Of a stretch of DNA of 64,000 nucleotides, positions 42,532-52,510 are shown one piece after another. The stretch's first letter is position 1, and each line of letters opens with the position of its first letter. The DNA lies in NCBI RefSeq assembly GCF_019212185.1, contig NZ_CP078138.1, positions 5,252,501 to 5,316,500 of the forward strand, in the 5' to 3' direction. The DNA is from Pseudomonas fluorescens. GTDB lineage: Bacteria; Pseudomonadota; Gammaproteobacteria; Pseudomonadales; Pseudomonadaceae. The notes beneath the pieces are model-generated. The model saw only the letters and a program-made list of their open reading frames with translations, had not been told where the DNA came from and did not search any database. The translations under genes were made by a program, and so were the position numbers.

Positions 42532-42566
42532 AAAAAAACCCCGATCATCTCGACCGGGGTTTTTTA
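42532..42566. terminator. Terminator between the permease gene and the gtr cassette
   Basis: Stem AAAAAACCCCG/CGGGGTTTTTT with an 11-base loop. Read on the minus strand it ends the permease gene (stop at 42583); it is nearly symmetrical. Confidence 0.9.
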
Positions 42567-42582
42567 TTACCGCGCGACAGGC

Positions 42583-44004
42583 TTACGCCGTCTGACGCAC
42601 TGTGGCTTGGGACACACTGGTCGGATGCAGCTTGAAGGCATAGAACAGCACGGTCAGCAGCACCAGGAACGCCGGGCCGACGTACAGCGCGATGCGGGTC
42701 TCAGGGAAGTACGCCATCAGGCCCACCACCAGTACCAGGAACGCCAGCGCCAGGTAGGAGCTGATCGGGTACAGCCACATGCGGTACTTCAGCGCCGCAC
42801 GCTCAGAGGCGCTCAGGCCCTGGCGGAATTTCAGTTGAGCCAACAGGATCATGACCCAGGTCCAGATGGCGCCGAAGGTGGCGATGGCAGTGACCCAGAC
42901 GAAGACTTTTTCCGGTACCAGGTAGTTCAGCAGCACGCCCAGCAGCAGCGCGCCGATCGACAGCAGCAAAGCACGACGCGGCACGCCGTTGCTCGAAGTC
43001 TTGGCAAACCCGGCCGGGGCCTGACCGTTCTGCGCCAGGCTGTAGAGCATGCGCCCGGTGCTGAAGATGCCGCCGTTGCAGGACGACAGCGCCGCGGTGA
43101 TCACCACGAAGTTGATGATGCCGGCGGCGGTCTTGATGCCCAGGCGCTCGAAGGTCATCACGAACGGGCTGCCCTGGGTGCCGATTTCGTTCCATGGGTA
43201 GATCGACAGGATCACGAACAGCGCACCCACGTAGAACAGCAGAATCCGCCAGAAGACCGAGCCGATCGCATCGGGGATGGTCTTCTGCGGGTTCTTCGCT
43301 TCACCGGCGGTCAGGCCGATCATCTCTACGCCCAGGTAGGCGAACATCACCATCTGCAGGGACATCAGCACGCCTTGCACGCCATTGGGCATGAAGCCGC
43401 CATGGGTCCACAGGTTGGAAATGCCCAGGGCCACGCCGTCGTTGCCGAAGCCAAAGGCAATCACCCCGATACCGCCCACGACCATGGCGACGATGGTGAC
43501 AATCTTGATCAGGGCGAACCAGAACTCGAACTCACCGAACGCCTTGACCGCGATCAGGTTGATCGAGCCCATGCTGATCAGCGCAGCGAGCGCCCAGATC
43601 CAGCGCGGCACATCGGGGAACCAGATGCCCATGTACACCGCCACCGCGGTAATTTCCGCCACGCAGGTCACCAGCCACAGGAACCAGTAGTTCCAGCCGG
43701 TTAGAAAACCCGCCAATGGGCCCAGGTAGTCTTGCGCGTAACGGCTGAACGAGCCCGCCACCGGGTTGTGCACGGCCATCTCACCGAGGGCGCGCATGAT
43801 CACCAGGATCGCCAGACCGCCGATGATGTAGGAGAGCATGATTGCCGGGCCGGCCATTTCGATGGCCTTGGCCGAACCGAGGAACAGACCGACACCGATA
43901 CAGGCGCCAAGCGCCATCAAGCGAATATGCCGTTCGCCGAGTTCGCGTTTGAGCGGGCCGCCTTGAGCGGTCTCGCCGTGGGGCTGGTGATTGCCGACTG
44001 GCAT
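42583..44004 (-). CDS. Amino acid permease (APC superfamily, AAT type)
   Basis: 473 residues with twelve membrane segments. The first helices read LMALGACIGVGLFLGSAKAI and AGPAIMLSYIIGGLAILVIM, followed by LGEMAVHNPVAGSFSRYAQD, the consensus of proton-coupled amino acid transporters such as ProY, CycA and AnsP. Substrate cannot be assigned. It has its own terminator and a structured leader (stem at 44051-44058/44069-44076). Confidence 0.92.
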   Translation of the reverse strand: MPVGNHQPHGETAQGGPLKRELGERHIRLMALGACIGVGLFLGSAKAIEMAGPAIMLSYIIGGLAILVIMRALGEMAVHNPVAGSFSRYAQDYLGPLAGFLTGWNYWFLWLVTCVAEITAVAVYMGIWFPDVPRWIWALAALISMGSINLIAVKAFGEFEFWFALIKIVTIVAMVVGGIGVIAFGFGNDGVALGISNLWTHGGFMPNGVQGVLMSLQMVMFAYLGVEMIGLTAGEAKNPQKTIPDAIGSVFWRILLFYVGALFVILSIYPWNEIGTQGSPFVMTFERLGIKTAAGIINFVVITAALSSCNGGIFSTGRMLYSLAQNGQAPAGFAKTSSNGVPRRALLLSIGALLLGVLLNYLVPEKVFVWVTAIATFGAIWTWVMILLAQLKFRQGLSASERAALKYRMWLYPISSYLALAFLVLVVGLMAYFPETRIALYVGPAFLVLLTVLFYAFKLHPTSVSQATVRQTA

Positions 44005-44463
44005 AGGGGTACAACCTCGTCTTGTTATTGGATATGACCACCGAGTGTCAAAGCCCAGACCGATAAGCCTGGGCTTGCTAAAACCGGATCCACTTCGTGG
44101 GTAGAACCGTCCTGTAGGACAAAACCTGCAAGATCAGCGGGGGGCGCAGTATAAAAAGCTTGTTGCAGTTATTTTCACTCTATAAACGACGAAATTCAGA
44201 AAGAACTCTCGGAAAATTCCGTTCCTGCAGAGCGGTATTTACTGTGTTTCATCGTTTTTCAAGCTGCCAAACGGCGCGGAGTATTGCACAGCCCAGTGCG
44301 AGCGTCATGCCCCTACCTAGGCCGTATTTACCCGCTGGACCGCTCTGGGATGAGGCTTCCATGAGGGTTTGACGAGGAGCCGGTCGAAAATTCTGCCGTT
44401 ACAAATTTTTCACCCCGCGCCACCAGCGTCTAAGCTTCAGGCAAGTCCGATCAATCTGCGTGA
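44005..44463. other. Intergenic region between permease and PBP genes
   Basis: About 460 bases between divergent genes. It holds a hairpin AAGCCCAG/CTGGGCTT at 44051-44076, the palindrome GTCCTGTAGGAC at 44110-44121, and an AT-rich stretch around 44155-44220. No gene was found. Confidence 0.6.
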
Positions 44464-47400
44464 ATGGATCAATCGACTATGGGCGCTCTGTGGCAAACCG
44501 ATTCGAGTAAACCTGTGGTGCCAACTGAAAGCGTGGACGAAGCGCCTCTACCGAAAAAAAAGCCTCGTGGTCGTTTTGTCTGGCGGTCATTCTGGCTATT
44601 GCTGGTGATCATTCTGATCGTGCTGGGATTCGCCATCGAAAAAGAAGTCCGCACCTCACGTTTCCAGGCCCGCGAGTTCAGCCGCTTCGCCGCGTCATTG
44701 AGTTATTCGATGCACCCTGGACCCAGCGATTCGATTTTCTATCCCGGTGCCGGTCCTTTCGATAAACGCCTGGGCTACAGTGCCTTGGGTGAATTCCTTC
44801 CGCGCCTGCTCAAACGCGACTACGTCATCACAGAGCAAACCCGCTTCTCGCCCAAGCTGCTGGAGTACAGCGAGAACGGATTTTTCGTACCCTACGCCGA
44901 GAAGATCCAGGCCGGGCTGTCGATTACCGACTGCACCACCGCCCCGCTCTACCAATACAAATATCCGCAACAGCTGTACGCGGATTTCGCCTCGATCCCG
45001 CCACTGGTGACCCACAGTTTGCTGTTCATCGAGAACCGCGACCTGCTCGACCCCAAAGAGCCGAAATCCAACCCCGCCGTAGACTGGCCACGCTTTGCCA
45101 AGGCGGCCTGGTCGCAGGTGGCGAAGATGCTGCACCTGCCCGGGCAGACCGCCGGCGGCAGCACCCTGGCTACGCAGTTGGAGAAGTACCGGCACTCCCC
45201 GGATGGCCTGACCGTGTCGGGCGGCGAAAAAATCCGCCAGATGATTTCCGCCAGCGTGCGCGCCTATCAGGACGGACCGCAAACCCTCGGCGCCCGGCAA
45301 AACATCGTGCGCGATTACCTCAACAGCGTGCCCCTGTCGGCGGTGCCGGGCCACGGTGAAGTGCACGGCATGGCCGAAGGCTTGCGCGTCTGGTACGGCG
45401 CCGACTTCAATCAGGTCAACCAGGCGCTGGCCAGTGAGGCCACCGATCCGCAAAGCCTGGCACAACGCGGCCTGGCCCTGCGTCAGGTGTTGTCGCTGAT
45501 GATTGCCCAGCGGCGACCTTCCTATTACCTGACCAAGGGCCGTGACGATCTGGCCGACCTCACTGACAGCCACATTCGCCTGCTGGCGCAGAATGCCGTG
45601 CTCAGCCCGGCCCTGACCGCTGCGGCATTGACCAGCAAAGCCACGTACCGCGACTGGGTGCAGCAACCGACCATCCAGCCGATTGAAACCAACAAAGGCA
45701 TCAGCGTCGCCCGCAGCCGCCTCGCCTCGATGCTCAATCGCCCACTCTACGACCTCGACCGCCTCGACCTGTCCGCCACCAGCACCTTGCAGGGTGATCT
45801 GCAAACCCAGGCCAGCGACTACCTCAAGCGCCTCGCCGACCCGGCCTTCGCCTCCCAGATCGGGCTGATCGGAGAACGCCTGCTGACACCCACCAGCACC
45901 GCACAAGTTCGCTACAGCTTCACCTTGCTCGAACTGACGGCCGATGGCTCGCGGGTACGGGTGCAGACCGACAGCACCGACCAGCCCTTCGACATCAACG
46001 AAGGCAGCAAGCTCGAACTGGGCTCCACTGCCAAGCTGCGGGTGCTGACAACCTACTTGCAAATCATTGCTGAACTGCACGACAAATACGGCAACCTGCC
46101 CCCCGCCGAACTGAAAAAAGTCGAGATCGCCGACCAGGACCGCCTGAGCCGCTGGGCCGTCGACTACCTGATCCAGAACAACGACCGCAGCCTGAGCAAA
46201 ATGCTCGGCGCGGCGCTGGATCGAAAATACTCGGCCAGCCCCGGCGAGGCGTTTTTCACCGGCGGCGGCCTGCATACCTTCCACAACTTCCGCAAGGAAG
46301 ATAACGGCCGCCTGCCGACCCTGCGCGATTCGCTGCGCGAGTCGATCAACCTGCCCTTTATCCGTCTGATGCGCGACCTCGTGCGTTACACCACCTACTC
46401 CGGTCCGGACAACAGCGGGCAACTGCTCAAGGACGACATCAATCCGCGTCGCCAGGAATACCTGGCGCAATTCGCCGACCGTGAAGGCACCTCATTCCTG
46501 CTGAAGTTCTGGAAGAAGTACCAGAAAAAAGATACCCAGGCCCGGCTCGACACCTTCCTCGACAGCATGCACCCGACCGCCATGCGCCTCGCTGCCGTGC
46601 ACCGTTACCTGTTGCCTGAAGCGCCGCAGGAGAGCTTCAATGCGTTCGTGCGTTCGCACCTCAAGACCCTCAAGGACAAAGACAAACTCACCGACGAACG
46701 TCTCGAGCGTCTGTACGCCAACTATGGCCCGGGCGCCTATGATCTGCCCGACCAGGGCTTTATCGCCAAGGTCCACCCCCTCGATCTGTGGCTGATCGGT
46801 TACCTGCTCAAGCACCCCGACGCCACCTTCAGCGACATCGTCAAAGCCAGTGTGTTCGAGCGTCAGGAGGTCTACAGCTGGTTGTTCAAGAGTCGACACA
46901 AGAGCGCCCGCGACAGTCGTATCCGCACCATGCTGGAAATCGAAGCCTTCCTCGACATTCACCAGCGCTGGCAGAAAGTCGGCTATCCGTTCGATCACCT
47001 GGTGCCCTCCCTGGCGACCGCCATCGGCAGTTCCGGCGACCGCCCTGCCGCGCTTGCAGAATTGATCGGGACCATACTCAACGACGGCGTACGCATGCCG
47101 ACACTGCGTATCGACAGCCTACACTTCGCCGCTGACACCCCGTACGAAACCCACCTGACCAACGACCCCGACGTCGGCAAACGGGTGATGCCGTCCGAGG
47201 TCGCCACCGCCCTGCGCGAAGCCCTCTCGCAAGTGGTGGACGCCGGCACCGCGAAACGGGTCGCCGGCAGTTTCAAACTGGCCGACGGCACCCCGCTGGC
47301 CATGGGCGGCAAGACCGGTACCGGCGACAACCGCATCGAAGCCATCGGTTCCGGTGGGCGGATTCTCAGTTCCAAATCACTCAACCGCACGGCGACCTTC

Positions 47401-47583
47401 GTGTTCTACATTGGCGAACACCACTTCGGCACCCTGACCGCCTTTGTGCCCGGACGCTCGGCGGAAAACTTCAAATTCACCTCGGCGTTGCCGGTCCAGG
47501 TCCTCAAGGGCATGGCACCGATTCTTACGCCCTACCTGCAACCGGGCACCCACACTTTGTGCCAGGCTCCCGAGGCGAGATAA
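44464..47583 (+). CDS. Class A penicillin-binding protein (transglycosylase/transpeptidase)
   Basis: 1039 residues. A short basic cytoplasmic tail precedes one membrane anchor (FWLLLVIILIVLGFAI, about 43-58). The glycosyltransferase 51 domain has the catalytic Glu in FIENRDLLDP near 187 and GGSTLATQLEKY near 230. The transpeptidase domain has the SxxK motif in GSTAKLRVL near 520 and KTGTGDN near 950; SIN in RESINLPFIRL may be the SxN motif. It is longer than PBP1a or PBP1b and has unusual insertions, so it is a divergent cell-wall synthase acting in the periplasm. An AT-rich region precedes it and a 9-bp hairpin lies 73 bases after its stop. Confidence 0.88.
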   Translation: MDQSTMGALWQTDSSKPVVPTESVDEAPLPKKKPRGRFVWRSFWLLLVIILIVLGFAIEKEVRTSRFQAREFSRFAASLSYSMHPGPSDSIFYPGAGPFDKRLGYSALGEFLPRLLKRDYVITEQTRFSPKLLEYSENGFFVPYAEKIQAGLSITDCTTAPLYQYKYPQQLYADFASIPPLVTHSLLFIENRDLLDPKEPKSNPAVDWPRFAKAAWSQVAKMLHLPGQTAGGSTLATQLEKYRHSPDGLTVSGGEKIRQMISASVRAYQDGPQTLGARQNIVRDYLNSVPLSAVPGHGEVHGMAEGLRVWYGADFNQVNQALASEATDPQSLAQRGLALRQVLSLMIAQRRPSYYLTKGRDDLADLTDSHIRLLAQNAVLSPALTAAALTSKATYRDWVQQPTIQPIETNKGISVARSRLASMLNRPLYDLDRLDLSATSTLQGDLQTQASDYLKRLADPAFASQIGLIGERLLTPTSTAQVRYSFTLLELTADGSRVRVQTDSTDQPFDINEGSKLELGSTAKLRVLTTYLQIIAELHDKYGNLPPAELKKVEIADQDRLSRWAVDYLIQNNDRSLSKMLGAALDRKYSASPGEAFFTGGGLHTFHNFRKEDNGRLPTLRDSLRESINLPFIRLMRDLVRYTTYSGPDNSGQLLKDDINPRRQEYLAQFADREGTSFLLKFWKKYQKKDTQARLDTFLDSMHPTAMRLAAVHRYLLPEAPQESFNAFVRSHLKTLKDKDKLTDERLERLYANYGPGAYDLPDQGFIAKVHPLDLWLIGYLLKHPDATFSDIVKASVFERQEVYSWLFKSRHKSARDSRIRTMLEIEAFLDIHQRWQKVGYPFDHLVPSLATAIGSSGDRPAALAELIGTILNDGVRMPTLRIDSLHFAADTPYETHLTNDPDVGKRVMPSEVATALREALSQVVDAGTAKRVAGSFKLADGTPLAMGGKTGTGDNRIEAIGSGGRILSSKSLNRTATFVFYIGEHHFGTLTAFVPGRSAENFKFTSALPVQVLKGMAPILTPYLQPGTHTLCQAPEAR

Positions 47584-47655
47584 CCAGAAATCGAACGGCA
47601 CTCAAGTGTCGGTAACTATATGTTTTTCACTCTTTAATATTAAATGTATCAACTA

Positions 47656-47680
47656 ACAGACTGGCAAAAACCCAGTCTGT
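47656..47680 (+). terminator. Hairpin after the PBP gene
   Basis: A perfect 9-bp stem ACAGACTGG/CCAGTCTGT with a 7-base loop. ATTTGAACTTTTTTT follows, so termination is plausible though the T-run is displaced. Confidence 0.65.
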
Positions 47681-47749
47681 ATTTGAACTTTTTTTCACCT
47701 ATCCCTTTACTTAATCTGTTGCCTCAACATTCAGCAATCGGACAAACAC

Positions 47750-50700
47750 ATGCCCATTATTCCGCCGACGCCACTCGCGCCAGGCCTGACTTCACTCGCC
47801 TTGAATAACAACAGCAGGCACCACGACTTTATTAAAAAGGCCATTCCGGCCTGGTTGAAAGAGACGTCCCCTGCCCGAGTCAACGAACTAAAAAGTGTTC
47901 CACTGCGTATCCCCCAATGGAACAAGGCAGCCCCGGCTTCCGCGCACCTGCGCTTGCAAGGTGCAATCAAGGACCACTGGACCACCCAGAATGGTGTCGA
48001 CCAGGCACTCAACGGTCTGCAGGACGTCTACGCCTTTGCCGAACCGCTGCTGCAAAAAGCCCTTAAGGATCGCTACGGTGTCGAGGTCAACGTCAAGCAA
48101 ACCTGGTTGCGACTCTATGCCCCGGCGACCACTTCCTGGTGGACCCATGATTTCGCATCGGCAGTCACCAGCCGCACGATTTCCCTGCTGGACGCGGCAC
48201 TGCATAACTTCGCAACCAGCGAAAACTTCACCTCTGACTCCGAGTTCATCACCCAACCCGATGCGCGCGGGCACTTCCTGATAAAGCCCCTTAAACACAA
48301 GATCAGCATTGAGCAGTTCAAGTTACTGTGCCGTGAACTGGATATTGGTGCCCAGTATCAACAACACTTGAAGGCCGTGTTACTGCCCTCGGACAGCGTG
48401 GCCAGCAGCACCCTGCAACACAAGATCATCCTCAGCCAGAAGAGCGCGCTGAGTGCCGCCGCTCACTTGGCCCTGATGAAAAAAGACATCAGCCAAAGTG
48501 CTTATGAGGTTGTACAAGGCGCCCTCGACAAGCGCAAAAACCTGAAGTGGAACGACAGACCCGTCAGGTACTGCAACCTGGCAATGATGGATACCTCCCT
48601 GACCGGAATTATCCTGATGGTTTGTGGGGCATCGACCAGCGCTGCGCCCGAGCGCTTGATTGCCTACATACCCCACGACCCGGAACACCCACTCAAGGAG
48701 TACGCCTCGTCGATCGAGTTCATGACCGAGCTGACTCGCCAACTGCGAGACAGCCGGGCACCACAAACACCCGCCTCGACCGGCTCGCCACTGACCCAGA
48801 GCTACCAACAGTTCTTCAGCCAGTTCGTGGCGCACGAACAACGGGGGCACTTTTTTTCCCGGCTGAATGAGCGCTTGAGCAAGGTGACCTGGCACCCCGC
48901 CGCCCCGGGCTCCAATCTCCCCAGCTGGCGCGAAACGGCGGTGGACAATCCGGACCTGCAGTTCAGCGTAACCCGCCTGGAAGATGATCGCAGAGGTGCA
49001 TTCAATGGCGATCTGTGGCGCTACTGCTACCAGCAGACACTCAACAAAATCCTCAACGATGCCCGGGAAATTGCCATTTCCACCTCATACGTCGACCGCA
49101 TGGCGCGTTGGGCCTGGTGGGACAACCTGGAAAAAATCCTCTCGGACATCCTCAACGTCGCGTTGTTGGTGGTCACACCCTTTGTGCCGTTTCTCGGCGA
49201 GTTGATGCTGGCCTACACCGCCTATCAACTGACCGATGGCGTGGTCGAGGGTGTGGTTGATCTGGCTGAAGGCCACCTGGCCGAGGCTGGCGAGCAGGCC
49301 ATTGGTGTGTTGGAAAGCGTTGTACAGCTTGGGGCATTCGCAGCCGGTGCCACGCTGGGCAACGTCGCACGGGCGAAGCTCTCGCCATTCTTCGAAGGCC
49401 TGAAACCGGTGCAGTTGGCCAACGGTGAGACGCGCTTGTGGAACCCTGACCTCAGTCCTTATCAACGCACCGACGTGGATTTGCCCTCGGACGCCCGGCC
49501 TGATGACCAGGGCATTCACCAGCATCAGGGCCGGCGCATCTTGCGCCTGAACGAGCAACACTTCGAAGTGCTGGAAGACCCGGTCACCGGTCAGCAGCGC
49601 ATTCGTCACCCCCGCCGCGCCGATGCCTACGCGCCAACCCTGCGCCACAACGGCCAGGGCGCCTGGGTCAGCGAAACGGAGAACCCACGCGAGTGGGAAG
49701 GCTCGACCCTGATGCGCCGCCTCGGCCACATTACCGATACTTTCAATGATGAACAACTGGAGCAAGTTCGCCAGATCAGCGGCACCGATGAAGGCGTGCT
49801 GCGCAGGGTGCACGTTGAAAACGCCCCGCCACCACCTCTACTGACCGATACCCTGCAACGCCTGGCTTCACCGCCCATTGCACCCGCTGCGATATCCCCA
49901 GAGATTGCGCCACTGTTCAGCGAGTTCCCCGAGCTGCCGGCGACTGTTGCAGAGCAAATCCATGCGCGTGCCAGCGCCACGGAACTTCAGCGGATCACAC
50001 AAGAAAACCGCCTGCCGCTGCGCCTGAGGACCCAGGCACGAGAGCTGCAATTCGAAACGCAAACGGTACGAGCGGCCCAGGGTTTGTACCCGAGCGCATC
50101 AATCACGCCCGACACCGAGCGCCTGGTGCTGGGCACCTTGCGCTTCAACACCGATACCTTCGGCGACCTGCGTCTGGAAATTCGTCAGGGAACATTCGAT
50201 GGCGAGCTGCGTTACAGCGTCGGCCCCGATGACGCCACCCGGGTGCGAGTACTGATTCGCGACGAGGCCGGGCAGTATCAGGTGCGTGATGGCGAGGATC
50301 AGCCGATCCATGAAGCGGATGACTTTTTCGAAGCCGTTCTGCAGGCCACGCAAGAGAATGGACGCACTGCCCTGGGCTACACATCGGGTGACGCGGAACA
50401 GTTCAGGCAATGGGTCATGCTCAAGTCGGCAGCGCCCAGCGAACGCCGGACCGTGCTTGCCGACCCGCCGATTCGACCGGTGGCCGAACTTGAAACGATG
50501 CTGTTGGTGCGGGGCGGAGGGCTTAGCAGGGACGGCCAAACCGTGCATGAGCGCATTCATGATCTTTATCCGCACTTTAATGATGCCGAGGTCGATACGT
50601 TTGCCAGTGCCCTGATTGAACAGGGTGAGCCGATGAGGCTGCTGCAAGAGCAGGAAAACGATCTCAACCAACTACGCAACCTGATCGATCTCTGGCAGCT

Positions 50701-52462
50701 GCAGTCCGCCGGTCTGGATGTCGACAATCCGATTCCTTTACGCGGCATTCGACAACACATTGCCCGCGGATTACTCGCTTGTTTCGAACGAAAAAACACT
50801 GAGCTGGGCAGCCGTATCGATCCGCACAGCTATGCACTGGACCTATCACAAGATCAATTTCTGTTGCCCCTGAATTTGAGTTCCCAGTGGCCCGAACGAA
50901 CGCAGCTAAAACCATTTCTGAACAAGGTCACGATTCTGAAACTCGACAACACCCGTTTTTCCGCCAAAGCCAACGGCTTGCTGAAAGACTTCCCCAACCT
51001 GCGTGAACTCAGCGCCAACCGATGCTTCCTGACGAGCCTGCCGGAACACCTCGGTGCCATGCACCGGCTCGAACGCCTACGCTTGAGTGACAATGAGATC
51101 GTGCTGGACACCCGTGCCGTCGAGCAACTGAAACAACTGACCTACCTGGAAATCCTGCGCCTGGATGAGAACCCCTTGGGCAGGGTTGTCGACATCTCAC
51201 GCATGCCCCGGCTGAAGGTCGTAGGGTTGCGGGACACGGTCACTACCGCCTGGCCTGAAGGTACGCTGAGCAAAACCCGGCCCCGCGCTTTTCTGCTGGA
51301 TCTTAGAGATAACCCGATCAGCCTGATTCCCGATGTGGTTCCCGGCTCAGCCCAGGCCTGGGTCGTGGCGCGTACCCGGCTGGATGTCGGCAACCTGTCG
51401 GAGTTAAACCAGGTTCGCTATCAGGCGATCCGTCGTTCGGTGCAACTGCCCCCGGAACCCATAGTGCCCTCCAACAGCCTGGCCGACTGGGTGGTCAACT
51501 CCGACTACAGCGCGCGCCACTGGAACGATGTACCCGGCTGGGGCGTCGAGCGGGCCAATCTGTGGGCGGAGCTGGTCGATGAGCCCCAGGCCAAGCGTTT
51601 CCTGAAAGTGCTGCTCGATACCCGGCTCTCTGCCGACTACAAAGCCGGTGGCCAGGCCCGAGATAAACTGGTGCAGCGTGTCTGGCGCATGCTCGATGCG
51701 GTCTACGTCGACACGTCGCTGCGCGAAAAGCTGTTCACCATGGCCATCGCGCCGGTGGATTGCGCTGATGCCGGGGCGCAGTTGTTCAATCACATGGGCA
51801 TCCACGTGCTCGCCTACGAGGCCCATGCGTATACCACCGACCCGGCGCAACTGGAACAGAAACTGGTGACCCTGGCCAAAGGCGCGGCCCGGCTGGAACA
51901 GGTCAACGACGTTGCCCGTGCCGATGTCGCCAGCCGTGGCGGCAACCCGGACGAGGTCGAGGTCTACTTGGCCTATCAGACCGGGTTGGCAGAGCGCCTC
52001 GACTTGCCCTGGCAATCGAAGGGCATGCTGTTTCGGCCGGTGTCCGGTGTCACCGACGCAATGATCGATCAGGCCTATGACACGGTGCTCAGCCTGGGCG
52101 AAGGTGATGGCCTGGTCGATCGAATGCTCGAACAGGACTTCTGGCAAACCCATTTGAACCAGCGCTATGCCAGCCAAATGGACACCAATAAAAGTCGCTA
52201 CCAGCGCCTGTCGGATCAACTCGACACCTTGCGCGATACACAGCGCCAATGGGTCGAGTCGAACACTGAAATCCAGCGCGGCGCATTGCGCAGCCAGCTT
52301 CGGGAACTGATGAACGACCTGCCGGCACCGGACACGGTAGTTTTTGCCGATGAGCCGTTCAGCGATGCGGTTTTCGACCGATTACTGGTCGACCTGGGCG
52401 ACGCCGAGAAGGAACTGTCGAGACGCTTGACCCGCACAGCCATGAGTCGCGCCGGCCAGTAA
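47750..52462 (+). CDS. Giant LRR/NEL-type E3 ubiquitin ligase-like effector
   Basis: 1570 residues. The N-terminal 400 or so residues resemble the dermonecrotic-toxin-like domain common at the start of such Pseudomonas proteins. Near 460-545 there is a hydrophobic region (DILNVALLVVTPFVPFLGEL and an Ala/Gly-rich stretch), which could enter membranes. Leucine-rich repeats run from about 1040 to 1200 (FPNLRELSANRCFLTSLPEH; LERLRLSDNEI; LEILRLDENPL). A NEL domain follows from about 1230 to 1530 with the probable catalytic Cys1338 in APVDCADAGAQLFNHMG, comparable to the CxD motif of IpaH/SspH enzymes. Such ligases ubiquitinate host proteins after delivery. No secretion signal, chaperone gene or secretion system is visible here. 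The upstream 160 bases are AT-rich. Confidence 0.85.
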   Translation: MPIIPPTPLAPGLTSLALNNNSRHHDFIKKAIPAWLKETSPARVNELKSVPLRIPQWNKAAPASAHLRLQGAIKDHWTTQNGVDQALNGLQDVYAFAEPLLQKALKDRYGVEVNVKQTWLRLYAPATTSWWTHDFASAVTSRTISLLDAALHNFATSENFTSDSEFITQPDARGHFLIKPLKHKISIEQFKLLCRELDIGAQYQQHLKAVLLPSDSVASSTLQHKIILSQKSALSAAAHLALMKKDISQSAYEVVQGALDKRKNLKWNDRPVRYCNLAMMDTSLTGIILMVCGASTSAAPERLIAYIPHDPEHPLKEYASSIEFMTELTRQLRDSRAPQTPASTGSPLTQSYQQFFSQFVAHEQRGHFFSRLNERLSKVTWHPAAPGSNLPSWRETAVDNPDLQFSVTRLEDDRRGAFNGDLWRYCYQQTLNKILNDAREIAISTSYVDRMARWAWWDNLEKILSDILNVALLVVTPFVPFLGELMLAYTAYQLTDGVVEGVVDLAEGHLAEAGEQAIGVLESVVQLGAFAAGATLGNVARAKLSPFFEGLKPVQLANGETRLWNPDLSPYQRTDVDLPSDARPDDQGIHQHQGRRILRLNEQHFEVLEDPVTGQQRIRHPRRADAYAPTLRHNGQGAWVSETENPREWEGSTLMRRLGHITDTFNDEQLEQVRQISGTDEGVLRRVHVENAPPPPLLTDTLQRLASPPIAPAAISPEIAPLFSEFPELPATVAEQIHARASATELQRITQENRLPLRLRTQARELQFETQTVRAAQGLYPSASITPDTERLVLGTLRFNTDTFGDLRLEIRQGTFDGELRYSVGPDDATRVRVLIRDEAGQYQVRDGEDQPIHEADDFFEAVLQATQENGRTALGYTSGDAEQFRQWVMLKSAAPSERRTVLADPPIRPVAELETMLLVRGGGLSRDGQTVHERIHDLYPHFNDAEVDTFASALIEQGEPMRLLQEQENDLNQLRNLIDLWQLQSAGLDVDNPIPLRGIRQHIARGLLACFERKNTELGSRIDPHSYALDLSQDQFLLPLNLSSQWPERTQLKPFLNKVTILKLDNTRFSAKANGLLKDFPNLRELSANRCFLTSLPEHLGAMHRLERLRLSDNEIVLDTRAVEQLKQLTYLEILRLDENPLGRVVDISRMPRLKVVGLRDTVTTAWPEGTLSKTRPRAFLLDLRDNPISLIPDVVPGSAQAWVVARTRLDVGNLSELNQVRYQAIRRSVQLPPEPIVPSNSLADWVVNSDYSARHWNDVPGWGVERANLWAELVDEPQAKRFLKVLLDTRLSADYKAGGQARDKLVQRVWRMLDAVYVDTSLREKLFTMAIAPVDCADAGAQLFNHMGIHVLAYEAHAYTTDPAQLEQKLVTLAKGAARLEQVNDVARADVASRGGNPDEVEVYLAYQTGLAERLDLPWQSKGMLFRPVSGVTDAMIDQAYDTVLSLGEGDGLVDRMLEQDFWQTHLNQRYASQMDTNKSRYQRLSDQLDTLRDTQRQWVESNTEIQRGALRSQLRELMNDLPAPDTVVFADEPFSDAVFDRLLVDLGDAEKELSRRLTRTAMSRAGQ

Positions 52463-52510
52463 AAGCACAGCCGTGAGCGTCAGACACCTAGGGTGCTGGA
52501 TGTGCGGACC

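Noticed and set aside
44695..46470. A 591-codon minus-strand frame inside the PBP gene
   Set aside because: Antisense to a gene with clear catalytic motifs; low-complexity translation.
47750..52462. RHS or contact-dependent toxin identity for the giant protein
   Set aside because: No YD repeats, filamentous haemagglutinin repeats or RHS core motif; leucine-rich repeats and a NEL-like CADAG motif are present instead.
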